The notes: generated by a model from the sequence alone, not told the origin. Counted from the first letter of the stretch, positions 12,480 to 26,180 are shown. The stretch is DNA of 64,000 nucleotides from Osmia lignaria lignaria (GCF_051020975.1 NC_135041.1:9684256-9748255); one strand, 5' to 3'. Translations and numbers: made by a program.

Positions 12480-13892
12480 GACCGTCGCGTCGCGTCGAGA
12501 TCTCGGCGAGATACGAAGAGAAAGTAACGAGTCAAAGGGCAAGCCAGGACACAGGGAGCCGCAAGCTCTCTTATTCGTAGATTTCGAACGAGCCCGAGTG
12601 AGTTTCCAAGGGATTCGCCTTGCCAGAACAGCTCATCGATCATACGTTTTGTGAGCGTAGCGATATCCTCTACGCATTATGCGCGCTCTCAGCCTCATTT
12701 TTCACGCTTCTTTCCGCTCCGATATGTCTACACGACCTGTTAAGCAACACCGTGACAAGCTCGTTACGTCGTGGGCGACTTTTGCCCTTTCTCCACCCTC
12801 TTCTTCTCCCCCCGCCCCTGCATCGATACGCGTTCTTGCCATTCAGAAACTCGACGTGATGTACGAGGGAACGCGCCAAGTTTCTCGTTAAAAGAGGTGA
12901 AAGGAAACGGAACGAAATTTTTGAAAGTGACAAAAAAAATGTGAAGTTAAAAGGTCTTTGGTGACCAAGTGTTTGTCTTCTACAGAATACATGGATGTAT
13001 TGTTTTCAATCGAGGGTGTCATTTTCTTCGATAATAACAGATGGTTTATGAATGTAATCAAAGTTTGAAACATAATAAAATCGACGCCTTTGGTAAATTC
13101 TTCGTAGCTAACGAACATCCTGTTCTTACAGACCAAATTAGCGACACCCTTCCGAATCGAGGCTGATTACGCGTCTTCGCGATGTTCGTTGAATGTAAAA
13201 AGACAGGAAAAGTTTTCATTAGACCCTGGCTAGGTTGTCCCTTACTCATCCCTGATTTCGCAGTAGTAATCTCATCTCAGCTTCTTCTACTATCTTTCTC
13301 TATTTTCTTCCTTCAACCTATTGGGCAGCCCACGTTTCTCTGGCTGAAATTCGCAGCGAGTCCGAGGCCGAGCAGCTTCAAATGGGCCAATTAATTATTC
13401 CGTTGGCCTGTCGCTCGATGTTTTCGTTCGAAATGCTGCTGGAATAAGGGAACACCAACCTTTGAGAAGTTCCACGATTCTCGTTACGAAAGCCGTTCGT
13501 CCTTTACGGTGAACTTGCCGGTCCATTCAGCCGCGAATGGGCTTCTGCGATCTGTTTTATTAATTTGCTCCGCGAACGAGCAAGAAAAATGATTGAGAAG
13601 GGTTGAAAACACTTCCAAATAAAGAATTTGGAAAAAATTATGAAAATTTTGTTTATAAATCTTGAAATTTAATCGCGTAAGATCGAATTGAGCCTCGAGA
13701 TGTAGGATGCAATTAAAATAACTCAAGTGCATTTATTAATTTTATATACACCGTCAGAGCTGCTTGAATTTGTCTTTGACGTATCAGCGGTGAAAATTCT
13801 TGAGCTGCGCTTAAGTAAGACTGCAAACTTATTTCTTGTTCGAGCGTGTTGCGGCCCTCTTTGGCCCCGTAGGCTAATAAACCGATATAGAG
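12480..13892. other. Noncoding, pyrimidine-rich in part
   Basis: Positions 12700-12835 are rich in C and T on the plus strand, which produces overlapping open frames on both strands that look like compositional artefacts. The remainder is ordinary AT-rich DNA. No gene could be supported. Confidence 0.55.
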
Positions 13893-14120
13893 ATGGTAGA
13901 ACGAGGAGAAGAGACGACGGATGCCGAGGCGAAAGGGTTCAAAGGAAACTGGGACACGGCAGGGTTGCGGATTACCGAAGATTTTCCGGGGCTAACGTCA
14001 AAATTACTGGTCGAGCAGGAGGTTCGCAAAGAAGCTTCGAAACGTCTTCAACGGGACTTGTTCCCATCCCAGATGGTGAAGTCGAGCACGAAGAAATACA
14101 TTAAGCAGACTGTTGCGTAA
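13893..14120 (+). CDS. Hypothetical small ORF, 75 aa
   Basis: This is a complete ATG-to-TAA frame of 75 codons, with purine at -3 and G at +4 of the start and an in-frame TAA just upstream. The predicted peptide is hydrophilic, balanced in Glu and Lys, and ends in a Lys-rich stretch. It lacks the Arg/Ser excess of most chance frames here. Codons show a purine-first tendency, a weak coding-like sign. There is no signal peptide, membrane segment or domain I recognise. No polyadenylation signal or splice site was seen close by. It could be a real micropeptide gene, a piece of an exon or a chance frame; a longer frame in another register overlaps it. Confidence 0.22.
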   Translation: MVERGEETTDAEAKGFKGNWDTAGLRITEDFPGLTSKLLVEQEVRKEASKRLQRDLFPSQMVKSSTKKYIKQTVA

Positions 14121-14350
14121 CGTGCTTTTCGCGAAAAGAGATCACGAGTACCTAACGCTCGCGATTAACGTGAAGTGGTTGATGGTTTTTCACTCGAGAA
14201 ACCAGAGTTCTTCGCAATTTTTCTAATTTTCCCTCTACTTTGATACATTTCTCCTTCGAGTTCTTCTTCTTTTAAGCAGGACTGTGATTTAGGTAATTAG
14301 GCAACCTAATATTTTCATATTTTAGACACGAAGATAGAGTCATCTCAGAG

Positions 14351-14402
14351 TACATCCGTGCGTCGCCGATTTTCCGGACGGATCCTTGGTAATCATAGGA
14401 AA
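14351..14402 (+). repeat. Dispersed repeat, copy 1
   Basis: About 50 bp here, with core TCGCCGA and CGGACGGATCCTT, recurs at 62951-63002 with roughly 80 percent identity over the alignable part. ATCCGT on the left and ACGGAT on the right can pair, so the unit is a small hairpin. I do not recognise the family. It may be the conserved end of a transposon, a SINE fragment or a conserved structured element. Confidence 0.55.
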
Positions 14403-17400
14403 GACTAGTGTGCTCTTCAACGTACAATGTCTGAAGTGTTAATTACCTAATCCAGCCATATGATCGAGTCAAAGATTTAAAGGGACTAAGCGTCGTTTGA
14501 ACAGCATAAAGCGTAGCACGTTCGAAGGTTCGTTCGACTAACGCTACGTGAATCCTCTTGTATTCCTCGGGGAATCGCTCGCGGGGATCGGCAGCCTCTC
14601 CCATTCACGCGAAATAAATGAAGTTTCTTCGCAAAGAGATAGAGTTCGTTCGTCCGAACTTCAGCGATTCGGTAAATACGATAGAAGAAGGAGGTCTCGG
14701 CTCTATTCATCGTTTCCAAGGGACGGGAAAAAGAGTCGGTAATCGAAGCGACGTTATTCGACGTCTAATCGATAGACTCTCGGCTACGTTAACGGCAGAT
14801 ACGAAATTCGTTTTCAACCCTTGTTTTTCAAGATACCTGCGGGACGAGAATAGACAGCCGCAAGTGGCGTGGGATAGTGTCGACGAAGAAACAAAGGGGC
14901 GAGAGAAAATGCTCAAAGGGAAGTAGAACAGCCAGTCGCGGTTTATCCGTGGCTTCCCAAGTAGAATCGGAACTCGCAAACACCGATGTGTTAACTGAGA
15001 AAAGAAAGAGAGAGGGAGAGTTTCGATCGGACAGCTACGAGAAACTCGTTTACCTAAGCGCAACTACCGGCGTCGTTTGTATTGGGATCGTTCCAATTTC
15101 TACGGCAACCTGTACATTCCCGGACATTACATACCCCTCCATTCGAATTTGATTAATTGAAGAAAGCTAGTTCCCCAAGTCCGTTCTACTAAACGCTTCG
15201 TTTCTCTAATTAAGTCTTGACTTATTCGTAAAGGGTCTTCTGAAACTGAACGAAATGGTGAAACTTGACGATTATACGATTTCCATATCGTGACAATTAA
15301 ATCTAACGGCGTTACAATCATTAGATGTTAATTCGAATTCAACTTAATTATCAAACTATTAAGACTTCCATTCGCAAATATGCGTAAATAGAAGAAAATC
15401 ATTTTATCAGATATTGAACGTCTAATTTGCCTACTCTCACAAATCATTTGGAGGGATGGATTTAAAAGCCCCTGCCGAGAGAAAGAAAACGAACCGGGGA
15501 AGAAAGCGGGGGATGAGTGATTGAATAAGCGCGAGGGATGAAGAAAAATCGAGCGTAAGGCAGTAAAACAGAAACCGTTCAGATAAGGTGGACGAGAGAT
15601 GTAACCAGCGTGATTAATGAACTATGAAAGAGGGAAAGCACTCGAGTAAAGCGTGGAAGAAAGGAAATAATCTTTCACTCTGGCACCGGGTAAAAATGCA
15701 TTTTTCGAATGTAAAGATCAAGCGAAAAAGAATGAACAATAAATTTCTGGCGGGAAAATATCAGGTTTCAATTATCTTTGGAATAATCAAACCGATCGTT
15801 TCGTCTCACCGGTTCTCTTTCGAATGGCGAACGAAATGATAGTTATCGTCGATGGCGATCGAAAGAACCATTACCCTAAAATCGTTTCGGAACACAAAGA
15901 TCCGTAAACCTCGAGCGAAAGGGTGGTCATTTTTTTCTTCGCTTCCATCGGTTCATTCGCGATATTATCCGTTCGAACGTGTACAAATTGAATTTTAATT
16001 TCGCCATCGGCCATTTCCGGCATACGCTTCGTCGAGCTCACGCGTCCGATCGAAATATCCCGCGTTCGCCGATAACAGTTTCCTTTTTTCCATTCTCTAA
16101 CGGCTCGTATTCTCGTACGATAATGTTTCTACTACGTTTACCACGGCACGAAGCGTGCCAATAAAAATCCTGCCCCCTTTTCCTTCGACAACCATTGGCT
16201 CTGCAAGCGCAAGAATCGCGGTGAAATCGAAGCAAAAGTCTTGAGAACCGAACCGCCATGAATTTATGAATCGCTGTGCCATTATCGTAGGTCACCGTTA
16301 TTAGATCGTTAGCTTTGTGCTGCCATTTCGAAGACATCGATTCCTCGCTAACGTGCCCCTCGAATGGGTTACTTTCGATGATTACAACGGTTCGATGTAC
16401 GATCAAGATTTAGACGTTCAATTAAAGCATTCTTCAAGGTATTTTCAATCTTTCGCTTGTCTTTAAGGTAGTAGAAACCCGTAAGTTGTCACTGCCGCTA
16501 TTTTTCACCATTTCTACTGTTCCGATGTGATTCCCAAGTACCTTCTTCATCACAAAAGAAAAGGACAATCGTATTATGTTCCAAGAAACGTTGAAGCGTG
16601 CAAAGGAAACGCAACTAAATAGTTTATCCTGAACGCGGAAACAGCTGAGAAAGTAAGTGGTACTTGGACGTAGCCAGCTGCAGTCTGCTTAAATAACTCA
16701 CGTTTCCTCCGGGAATTAACGGAAATTAACTAAAAATCCTATGCACCAAGGGAAGAAGTGCGGGAAGCAGAGGTACAGGGAGAAAAATAAGTGCCGCGAG
16801 CCGCGAACAAAGTGCTCTCGTTTTCTCGCGAAAGAAGAAGGACGGTTAGGTAAGCTACGTAACCATCCAGAGACGTAAGTATCTCTAGGATGAAGGAGCG
16901 TCAGCTGGCGAAAAAGAAAATGTTTAATGGCCGCGTCGTGGGCAGCAAGCAGAGAGGGAACGTGCGAGGTTCGCCTCTTCTTAATTACGTCGCGACTGTC
17001 GTATGCTGCCAACATTATTACCACTGGAGAGGGAGGGTTTAAGCTTGTCTACGTTCTACATACCCGACCAACCGACCCCATCCTGCGTCCCGAGACAAGC
17101 CAACTACCCGATAAAACTTTCGCGAAATTACACGCTCGGTAACAGCTACTTTTCATGCAAATATTAGGTCATCTCGTAAGTAATGCGCTTTTTCTCCCAG
17201 TTAATTTTCAAGTTTATATCTTTCAAGAGATAGAAGATAAAGATGCATGTAAAACATTCATCTTCTCTCCGATACCATTAAATAAATACGGTTATTTATT
17301 ATTTTAACACCTTCTACGGTAAAAAAATAAAAAAACATACATCGCCAGCTAGAAACGTTGCAGGGCAATTTTCAGGGTGATTCATGGTTAGAGCGGAAAA

Positions 17401-18276
17401 ATAACGCGGTTAGCAAACATCGATTCGTTACAGAATTACAGTTACCGGTGACATGGTAAATCGACGACACCAGATCGTAAAATTTCGGATTCCCGTTTCG
17501 AGATCGAACCACGCACCGAGTCCACGTGGTGATTTTCGAAACGATTCACGACTTGGATACCGCTTTATCCGCGGCGGACGATCGTGTATTGGTTAATCGC
17601 GAAATTACTGTCGTTCATCGTACAATAAAGCCAAATGAACTCGATAACGAGCGTGCTAAAGCGTGCGGGTCCGACTGAACGACAGTTTTCACGGACCGTG
17701 GTGATAATTTCAGCGAGGATCAGATAAATTCGGGCGCGTTAAGGGAACCCGGAATTTTTTCAGCCGAGTCGAGGGTTGAAAGCGGTTCATTTGAAAGTAT
17801 TATGAGTTGTACTCGTTGACTGCGTACACAGCCACAAGCTACAGCAATTACGAGTCGAATAAAAGGGAATAAAATTACTAAAATTATTCTTCTCGAAATG
17901 TTATGCAAAATTGTATATGCGACGATCAGAGGAATTGTGTACCTGTTTCACACCAAAATAAACACTCGAATATACGATAACGCGATAGTGTAAATTGACC
18001 GAACAAAAATTGTAAATGAAATGTTGCAACGGTGCAGTGGTGTATGGTAGCCGAAGGGTTAATAACTATCGTCGTTGTCCTCGTTATTCGTAGCTCTCGC
18101 AGGCTGGATCGCGTAAAAGTCGATCGCCGTCCTATCAGCGCCTTCAATGGACAATTGAATACGCTGTAAATCTCGGCAGGCCGATAAAACTGGAACGCGC
18201 GCCGCGAAAACGGATTAATGGACAGAAGTGACCCGCTTATCCGGCTTCTGGGAGAGCGAGGGTGGTGGGTGAACAT

Positions 18277-18292
18277 AGAGAGAGAGAGAGAG
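18277..18292. repeat. (AG)8 microsatellite
   Basis: Eight perfect AG dinucleotides, followed by a run of A. GA runs can bind GAGA-factor-like proteins in insects, but no promoter is seen here. Confidence 0.85.
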
Positions 18293-20431
18293 TAAAAAAA
18301 AAAAATTTTTCAACGTTGCTCGTGCCATAAATTTCCAGCACTGTCAATGACTCAGCGACGTAATCAAGACTCGCCCCTGTGCTCGCCTCTGGGAGCCCCG
18401 CGTATAGCAAAGCCAGACAACCAACGATATTACAAAACTTGCTGTCGTAAAACTAGCCACCGCGAAATTAGACGGTGCGTACGGCCAGATGGTGCACGCT
18501 TGTTTACGTAATTCTTTCGTTCTACATTTTCCCCCGCCTCGCTACTTTTTTATTACCATTTTTCTCTTCGTCAAGTCCCGCCATCGTTATTTCCCGTTAT
18601 GATTAAAGTTTCCAAGTCTGAAATTGTTACGCACCCTTTCGACACTCGATTACACGTACGTCGCTATACGGTAATCGTTATTTTTCGAAGGAAATTACCG
18701 TTTCTGTGGTTGAATCAGAGTAATACGCGAGCAGAGTTGAAAATTTCATTTCATAAACGCTCTAGTATCTGCATATGTACTTTGGGGTTAATGATAATTA
18801 TTCCGCGACGTATTACACGCAAATGCATACATCCATTTAATATTAATAATGTAATGTACTTCGCATTTCGGAGTTGAATATAAACTGATATAAACGAATT
18901 AAACGGTCACATTCTGTCGTGTATTCACATGAATATACATTTATACGAATGTTTCTCCTGTTAAAGTAATTAATAATTGCACAGTGGGCTTTCGCAAATG
19001 TTTAAAACAGGCAGGCGCTGCCTTTCTGTGTTTAATTTGTTATCTTTGTAGAAGATAATGCAATTCAAATTTGAAAAATCGAAGCTCAGGTGCGAGTTCA
19101 CAGCTGCAGATTCGAACTGGTCGGAATCGAAATCTGCGAAGCCACGGCACGAGGTGCGCGAACGACTTTGTACGCTCGATCGGGGTCCAATTAACAGCTA
19201 AGCCTGTTAACCTAAGCGTTGAACCAGCTTTACCACCGTGGACAATTCCCTGGCGTACATAGTGGGTCACTCTATGGCGAATAATGCGATCCATCGATCA
19301 TTCTTTCTCGGCTGGTGCAGCGTGACCGTCGCGATCGATCAATTCGAGCCGAAGTTCCGGCGGTGGGACCCGGTTTTTGCCAGGGTGACCATAAAATGCC
19401 GAACGAATCGGCCTCCGATGAATATTCAGGGAAACAAAGGGAGCCGAGTAATCCGAATTTCCCGAACGGTATATCCGCGGTTCCCGCCTCGCGTGAGATC
19501 GTTGTGAGAAGTAATTTATTCTAATTGACGGCAGAGAAAAGCTGGAATTTTTGTTTTTTTTCCAAGTTCGACTTCGACGAGTGTCTTCGTTGATAAATTA
19601 CCACGGTTCCGTTTCTGCCACGAGGAAAGTGGGATTTTAATTAATAGTCAAAAAGTTGCCGCTATTTTTTTCTCCTTCTCTTCCTCTTTATCATTTTCTT
19701 ATTCTCTCCCCGCGGAACATTTACGTAACGACGTTGGAATGTTGAGATTTACGATGCAGGCATTCTGTGACTACTTAACAGTCCTCCAGCATCCTAATTA
19801 CTCTTTATAACTTGTTAACGATGTTGGAATTAGTGCAAGAGGTCTTTTTGTTGAGAAGACTTGTACATCTTGACATAGTTCACCACCTTGTTCGAACATG
19901 CTCTGCATAAACTGTTCGGGTTACTGATGTTTGCAAAGATTCATCGGTTGCTTAACATAAATTAAATGATTTTCAAAGTTACATTCGTGTTTTATCCCAG
20001 CGGCCGTCGCCACCAGAAATTCACCGACATTTACTTAAACAGTAATCACCGTACGAATTTGTAATTAACTCCGACGTTGGATCAATGCACGAGCATATTT
20101 GATCCTGTGCTTTTGCCACGATTCTCTGGAGATTAATCCATCAACGGATCTCTGTTCAGAAACGGTGCGATGATAAAAAAAATGATCAATCGTTGAATTT
20201 TAATTCGGGAAGAATAACACCGTTCAGGGAATTTATAAATTATTACACACGCGTTGTTATTCGATTCGCTGATGAATTTTAGAACGCTAAGTTTATTTTA
20301 GATGAAATCGCAACCGAGAACGTTTCAATCAATTTATTTATCATTTTGTTAACCCTGTTAACTGTTATTTGATTTGCAGTTACATTTAATACTGGGTAAA
20401 CAAGAGTGGAAATTGTTTCGTTAAACAAATA

Positions 20432-20449
20432 AATTATATTATATTATAC
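20432..20449. repeat. ATTAT-type short tandem repeat
   Basis: About three and a half copies of a 5-bp ATTAT unit in AT-rich DNA; an ordinary microsatellite. Confidence 0.7.
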
Positions 20450-21439
20450 TCCACGGAACTGTCAATATTTAAGTGATTGAATTCGTTCAATTTAACAATG
20501 ATAAATTAAAATTGAATTAAATTCTTGACATAATCTTACGCAAAGAGAGAATTAATATTACGATTAAATATACTTTAAACTTTCTCTGGAAAGGAAGGAA
20601 AATGAAGAATATAAATCATGTTGAACGGAAATGGTTCGTAACCGATAAAAGGACACGGATCGCACCAAATTCTGTCAATCACGATTGGATGAATCCGTCG
20701 TACAAGCGGTAGTAAAATTAAGTGTGGTGTAAAAGAGAAACCTTGGTAAGTGAATGAACGTGTCTCTTTTACGACTTCCCATAAACAAGCAACGTCTGTA
20801 ACAAATGGCGAAACGAAATGATAGAGAAAGAGGAAGGGTCGTTCACTCGTTAAACATAATTATTTTTCCCGAATAAACGCATCCTACCTCTAATTGGCTG
20901 ATATTGCATGCACACAAAAATAAAATACAAAAATACGAAACAAACAATTTTCCGCATCGCTAAAGGTTCCACGACGATTCGCTGCAATTCGATTGTACGT
21001 TTATTTCATTCGGTTTGCTTTACCCTTCTATTTTTGTTTCTCTTTCCCTCGTTCCCTTCTCGTTTTTTTCCCCTTTTAATGGATCGTCTCGTTGGTCCCC
21101 GATTCGTCCTCTTGGAGAGCAATTAACGATTGGATGAATGCCATTATTACGAATAAGTAGGAAATTAAAAATTTTATTCGGTAGAAAAAATTGCACCGGT
21201 TCGATGGAAATATTTTCACTTCTGGGTTTTACTTTATATTCCAAATAAATAGCACGATATGTTGGTAAGATTTAATTATCTGTTTAATTCAATTTTGCAT
21301 TTCGTGATGATAAACGATGCAAGTGGATTAAAATTTCAAGTTTCCATCATAGTACCAGCACTTCTAGTATTCCATCCACCCTTTCTTCAGCCGCTACCCT
21401 AAGCGATTCGCTCAATTCACTTCTTTTTTCTGCTTTTCT

Positions 21440-21860
21440 CGTTCGGGTCGCGTTTTACGCGGCGTCCAGGGCCTCGTTTCTTCGTCCGGATTCCGCGACC
21501 GGTGTTAAGTTTCGCGGTCGTCGGAGGTTTGCGGCTTTGTTTCGAGCAGGCTCTGCTCGTCGCCGCCGCTTCGTTCCCACGAGCAGAAACCCTTGCTCCC
21601 TTTCGTTCCAGGCCCTTTTTTCACCGCGTTCCTGCGGCCCTCGGATTGTAAAATTCTTCATGATCGGCCGAAGTCCGGCCACGAACTCGCGCACAGCAAA
21701 TTAAAATAAATGGCCGCGACGGGACTCGTGGACCAGCTTGGTCCTGCGTCGTTTTTCTTTCGCGGCTCTATGCTTGTTTACGATTATTGCCTCGCCGAGT
21801 GCCCTTCGCTCCGACGCGATTACACCGCTCGCTTTTTACGGCCGCGTGATAACCGTGGTT
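21440..21860. other. Local GC- and CpG-rich patch
   Basis: This segment is visibly richer in G, C and CpG than its neighbours. Stops are scarce, which explains several overlapping open frames on both strands. Such patches can mark exons or promoters in insects, but no splice-site pair or known motif was found. Confidence 0.4.
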
Positions 21861-22138
21861 CGGTTCGACGGAAATGGATTCTTGTCTTCTTGGACGACGA
21901 TGTCCAAGGTAACAGGCGCGAAATGGTACTCGTGGAACGACACGATTGCTACTCGTTTCGAATTAAATTGGAATTGAATTTTCTTCCTATACTCCATCCA
22001 ACGAGACGAGACATTAAATGCGTAGAAATTCACGTGTTCGAAGCAGGCCCGACTCACAGTACACAAACCTCGACCGAAACGTTTGAAGAACTAGAAACAA
22101 CTGAGCTTCGACCCTGCGTCGAGCGTATGAATTTGTAA
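21710..22138 (+). CDS. Hypothetical 142-aa ORF, unrecognised
   Basis: This ATG-initiated frame has 142 codons and ends in TAA. The start has T at -3 and G at +4, a mediocre context. A short hydrophobic stretch lies near residues 55-62, then a run of three Asp. The C-terminal 30 residues are rich in Thr and Glu. No domain or signal peptide was recognised. It begins inside the GC-rich patch, where stops are rare, and other frames on both strands are also open. The second half is AT-richer yet stays open. Length is within chance expectation for the window. It may be part of an exon, but no flanking splice sites support that. Confidence 0.18.
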   Translation: MAATGLVDQLGPASFFFRGSMLVYDYCLAECPSLRRDYTARFLRPRDNRGSVRRKWILVFLDDDVQGNRREMVLVERHDCYSFRIKLELNFLPILHPTRRDIKCVEIHVFEAGPTHSTQTSTETFEELETTELRPCVERMNL

Positions 22139-23584
22139 ACATATCCTGACTCGTCTCGCTGGACGGATTATAGCTTCATTAGAATATTGTTAATTATGCA
22201 CGCAATGTTTCCCACCTCTTATTCAATCTTCTCGCTAATACGATAGTCACTAATTTCCCAAGAAAAAGAATAATAATAAAATAGATCTCGCTGACGAAAC
22301 TCGTTGCAACAAACGGCTAATGAAGTAACGAGCAAAACAGTTCATTTGTTCGAAAGCCGGTATTCGCCAAGATATTAATGAACCGTTTCCAAGATTGATT
22401 AATTGCCTTACCTACAGGCGAGGTACTCGATGTCCATTAACGTCAATGCAACAAGCCAACAGATTAATCAACGGGAAACCGACCTGTTAAATTATTTCTA
22501 ACCCAACCGTCGCGCAAACTGCTAGCAATAATTCGTGTTTCACAAATAATTCGCAACTTCTGTTCACGTGGCCAATTTCAACTTCATACGAGGCTAATTA
22601 AATGTCAAGCCGAATTCAGAGACACAAGTAGTCACTTTAAAAGTAGTGCATCGAAACCAACAAACTGTTCCTCGCGCTCTTATCAGACAGAAAGGAGATT
22701 AATTCAGCTTTTCGTGACTATGTCCGAAAATACTTTTCAATTTCTCTCGAATTAAAATAAGAAAAAACGGTGGAAATTATTGCTTGGCTAATAATTAAGA
22801 ACGAGGAATCGTTCGGCGACCAACGAGAGGATTTTTCAACGATATAACGGACAAAGAGCGCGAGAAAAATATTAAAGGGAAAAGAAATAAAACAATGCAA
22901 AACAAAACCAGGGAAAAGGTTTGGACGCACGTACGTTTTGGGACGGACGTTTATTTTTCCACGATTTATTCGCAGCCCTATGTTTACACGTCAGTCAATC
23001 CGGACGTTTTGTTTGATTAAAAGCTGTGATCGTTAGTGACTGCCGCGCGACGACCACCCTGCAACGAAAGGATTTCGTGTGAAAAAAATATTCGATTATC
23101 CTGGACAATTTAACGCCGCCCTGAAAAATATCAACGAATCGTCGACGCTCTTGTCAACGTCCGGTGCTTACTTGTTTCACAATTTTTTAAGGAAAAATTT
23201 CATGAAAATCATCTGTTTCAAAAGAGAAAACGAGTGAATAGGGATTATATGAATGGAGAGCCAATAAACATGGTGTTGCGTTATTTATATCTGGGCTGTT
23301 TTTTGCAATATAAATGGTTTTTTGAAAGAGAAATGTATAGCGACTAAATTTTATACAGAATTTAACCAAAACGGATTAATAAAACCAGAAATCTGTGATA
23401 GTACAAAAAATATTTTACTCAGTAGTAGATAAATATGAATCGGCTAACAGAATTTCTGTAATTGTAATATTTTAAGTAGCGAATTGGATTTGTTAACTCG
23501 AAATTACATCGCGATATCGCGTCCACTTATGTGGATACCATACGAGAATCGCTCGGAGGAATGTAAAAACGTTTAAATTAAATT

Positions 23585-23601
23585 AAAAAAAAAAAAAAAA
23601 A
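23585..23601. repeat. A17 homopolymer
   Basis: A run of 17 A followed by GA-rich bases. No polyadenylation-like signal or target duplication marks it as a retroposon tail. Confidence 0.85.
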
Positions 23602-24686
23602 GAAAGAAAAATGTAAAAAGAGAATATACACGGACGTAAATGCGAAAACTTTCATTAAAACACGCAAACGTTCTGAACACGGTCATTCGAATCCTAATTT
23701 TTACATGTAAAGGATGAGCTTTCGTCCCTGCTATAACTTCAAATGGTCGGGACGAGAGTTTAATTTGATCGTTACGGTAAGGAGGATCTCCAAAACGAAA
23801 AAATTAGAAAAAAATGTCCACCTCGTATAAACGGAAAAGCAATTTTACAAGATAACTTTCCAAGTTCACGACAACGAACGGTGAGCGAATAAAAAAGGTA
23901 ATAGTTCGCACGAGTTTCAAAGAAAATACACTCGAGAATTGCTGGAAGATGATCGTGTTAAAATGTTTCTTTAAACAACCGGGAAAGTGTAAAACTTACG
24001 ATGGCTTTTCAAAGGATAGAATGTCAAAGGCAACAGAAATCTGTTGAACAACTATGACACCGTTATTTTCAGAGTAATTTTCTGAGCTTACTTTCAATAC
24101 TTTGATAACCACGGAAGCTGTCAATCAATGATCGACAAATTTGATATCATTAAATAATAAGGAAGACTTTCACCGTAGAGGAAGGAAAAATGCAAGATAA
24201 AAAAGAAAATTTTCCTACTACTGCCAGTATAAAGGAAAATAATTGAAAGCTTTAATTAATGAATTAAACACTCGTAATAATTGTTGCTTTAAGGTGCATG
24301 GTTATTTTCACGGTGTTAAAATCTGTTTAATCCTGGGAATCTCTATACCTTGTCGAAATCTCGAGTGTTTTCCATCTGGAATATATTTAATGGACGTGCA
24401 AATCTGTAGTCCTTCAAGCGCGAACAGAATTAACATTCCAAACGAATACAAAACTATTCTGGAGCATTCGCCCACGTATTTGTTGTTCCAAGTTAAACAA
24501 CCGCGTTCGCGTTGAAATGCTCGCGTGTGCGCTTGAATCGTGCATACTCGCGAAATCCGCGTAAATCTTACAAAACACGGAAAGGATAAAGTGAGTCGCT
24601 TTTCGATTCACTATCCATGTAAAGCTCGGCTACATAGAATCAGAATAATCACGCCTCGGTAAACCGTTTTCCTGGACGCGCCAACT

Positions 24687-24705
24687 AGATTTGAAATTCA
24701 AATCT
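24687..24705. repeat. 19-bp odd palindrome
   Basis: AGATTTGAA and TTCAAATCT are perfect complements separated by one A. It may be a dimeric binding site or chance. Confidence 0.5.
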
Positions 24706-25347
24706 CCCACCAGTATAATCCGTGCGACAGACCTGGCATGTTATTACTTGTAAAATGTCGAAGTACGCGCAATTTTGTTAATTAACCGAAATTCCGGGTT
24801 CCGAATACGACACTGTGAAAATTATTTAAATTTACGTCCTTCGATTAACGTCTAAATTAGACCTAGTATCATCGCGGGTTTCTATGAATATTCAAAATCA
24901 AAATGCAAACAGGTGCCTCCTCGTAAAATCAAAATACAATTGAACGCGACAACAACACCTCTCCAACGCTACGTTTCGCAAATACATATTGAAAATCAAT
25001 TCAAAAATCGTTCCAGGAACACTCGTATCATTCCGCGCTTAATTTTGAACAGGTTTCGAGAGGATTTTATACAGGAAAACTGACAAGAGAAATAAATTCG
25101 ATATCTTGACTCTTTGAAATCTGACATCAAATGAATACCAATCAATTTTCGTCAAATTCATCCAATCAAAAAAAAAAACAGGATTTTCTTACAAAGACCG
25201 TGATGCTAGCAAATAAATGTTGAATGGTTCTTGTATTTTTTCCTGTAAATAGACTAATATTGTGTAATCGATCGGCAGCAAGCCGTCCGGCAAAGCGAAC
25301 ACCAGGAAATTCGTTTCGCTCGACGGAAGTTCGTGTTTCCAGTGGAC

Positions 25348-25361
25348 AAAAAAAAAAAAAA
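25348..25361. repeat. A14 homopolymer
   Basis: A run of 14 A followed by G and a further A6; a simple mononucleotide repeat. Confidence 0.85.
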
Positions 25362-26180
25362 GAAAAAAGAGCGACCAACGGCATTGGGAAGGTTGTTTTC
25401 CGTGCGGTACAACGATATTGGTAATCAATGTTGTGTATCATTGTTAACGCACAGCAACCGAAACTGTGTTTTCCAATTAAATCCACGAGGAGAAAAGCGA
25501 GAGCCGTACGGTGAAGATGAAAATGTGTCGACCATCAGGAAAATAATAAACCATAGTTTGTATTCGCGATACGCGCGAGAGAAAATGAAATTTAATTATG
25601 CGAACCGGGGCGATCGAATTTTTTTCTAGTCGAAATTCCGAATAGTGAACCTTCGAAAAGCAACAAAATTCCAGAAACCATTCATCTTTCTCGCGATATA
25701 TTACCGAAATACCATCGAATCAACGGATTCCCGGCGTGTCTGAACAAACACGAAAGCGTCGTGTAACAAACTCTACGGCACCGCAAACGTTTAGTTTACC
25801 GCTCGGTTTTGCACTCGAGTGGATGGACACGCCAGCGAACAGACTGTAATCCGTATGTAACTCGACAAACACATGGCGGTTCGAGATGGCAGAGCAATTC
25901 AGTTGTGTTTCCGCCATAAAGTGGAATTCCGCCAATGGCCGCTGCCAGCTTGGTCGAACGACGCTGAATAAAATGAAAACGAGAAAGTATATTTTTTCCT
26001 AGCGATATTCATGGCTTAGCTGGACACAAATTTCGGATTACCTATAAACTTCGAATACGTCACGAGCTGTAACCCGTTTCACGGCAATAAAGGAAAGTGT
26101 ATTTCGGCGGCCGCTTTCAGATTTTCATCCGCTTCGAAATCGTGTATTAAAAGAACTATGTAGTTAATGAACTTGCGAGT

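Larger units (their letters stand above)
14403..21439. other. Noncoding stretch
   Basis: Open frames on both strands in 14486-15152 and 16038-17142 are under 125 codons and without motifs. A minus-strand AG|GT site at about 14838 (CTCGTCCCGCAG|GTATCTT) resembles a recursive splice site but has a weak 5' part. An (AG)8 microsatellite lies at 18277-18292 and an ATTAT repeat at 20432-20449. A pyrimidine-rich plus-strand tract covers 21014-21080. No gene could be supported. Confidence 0.6.
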
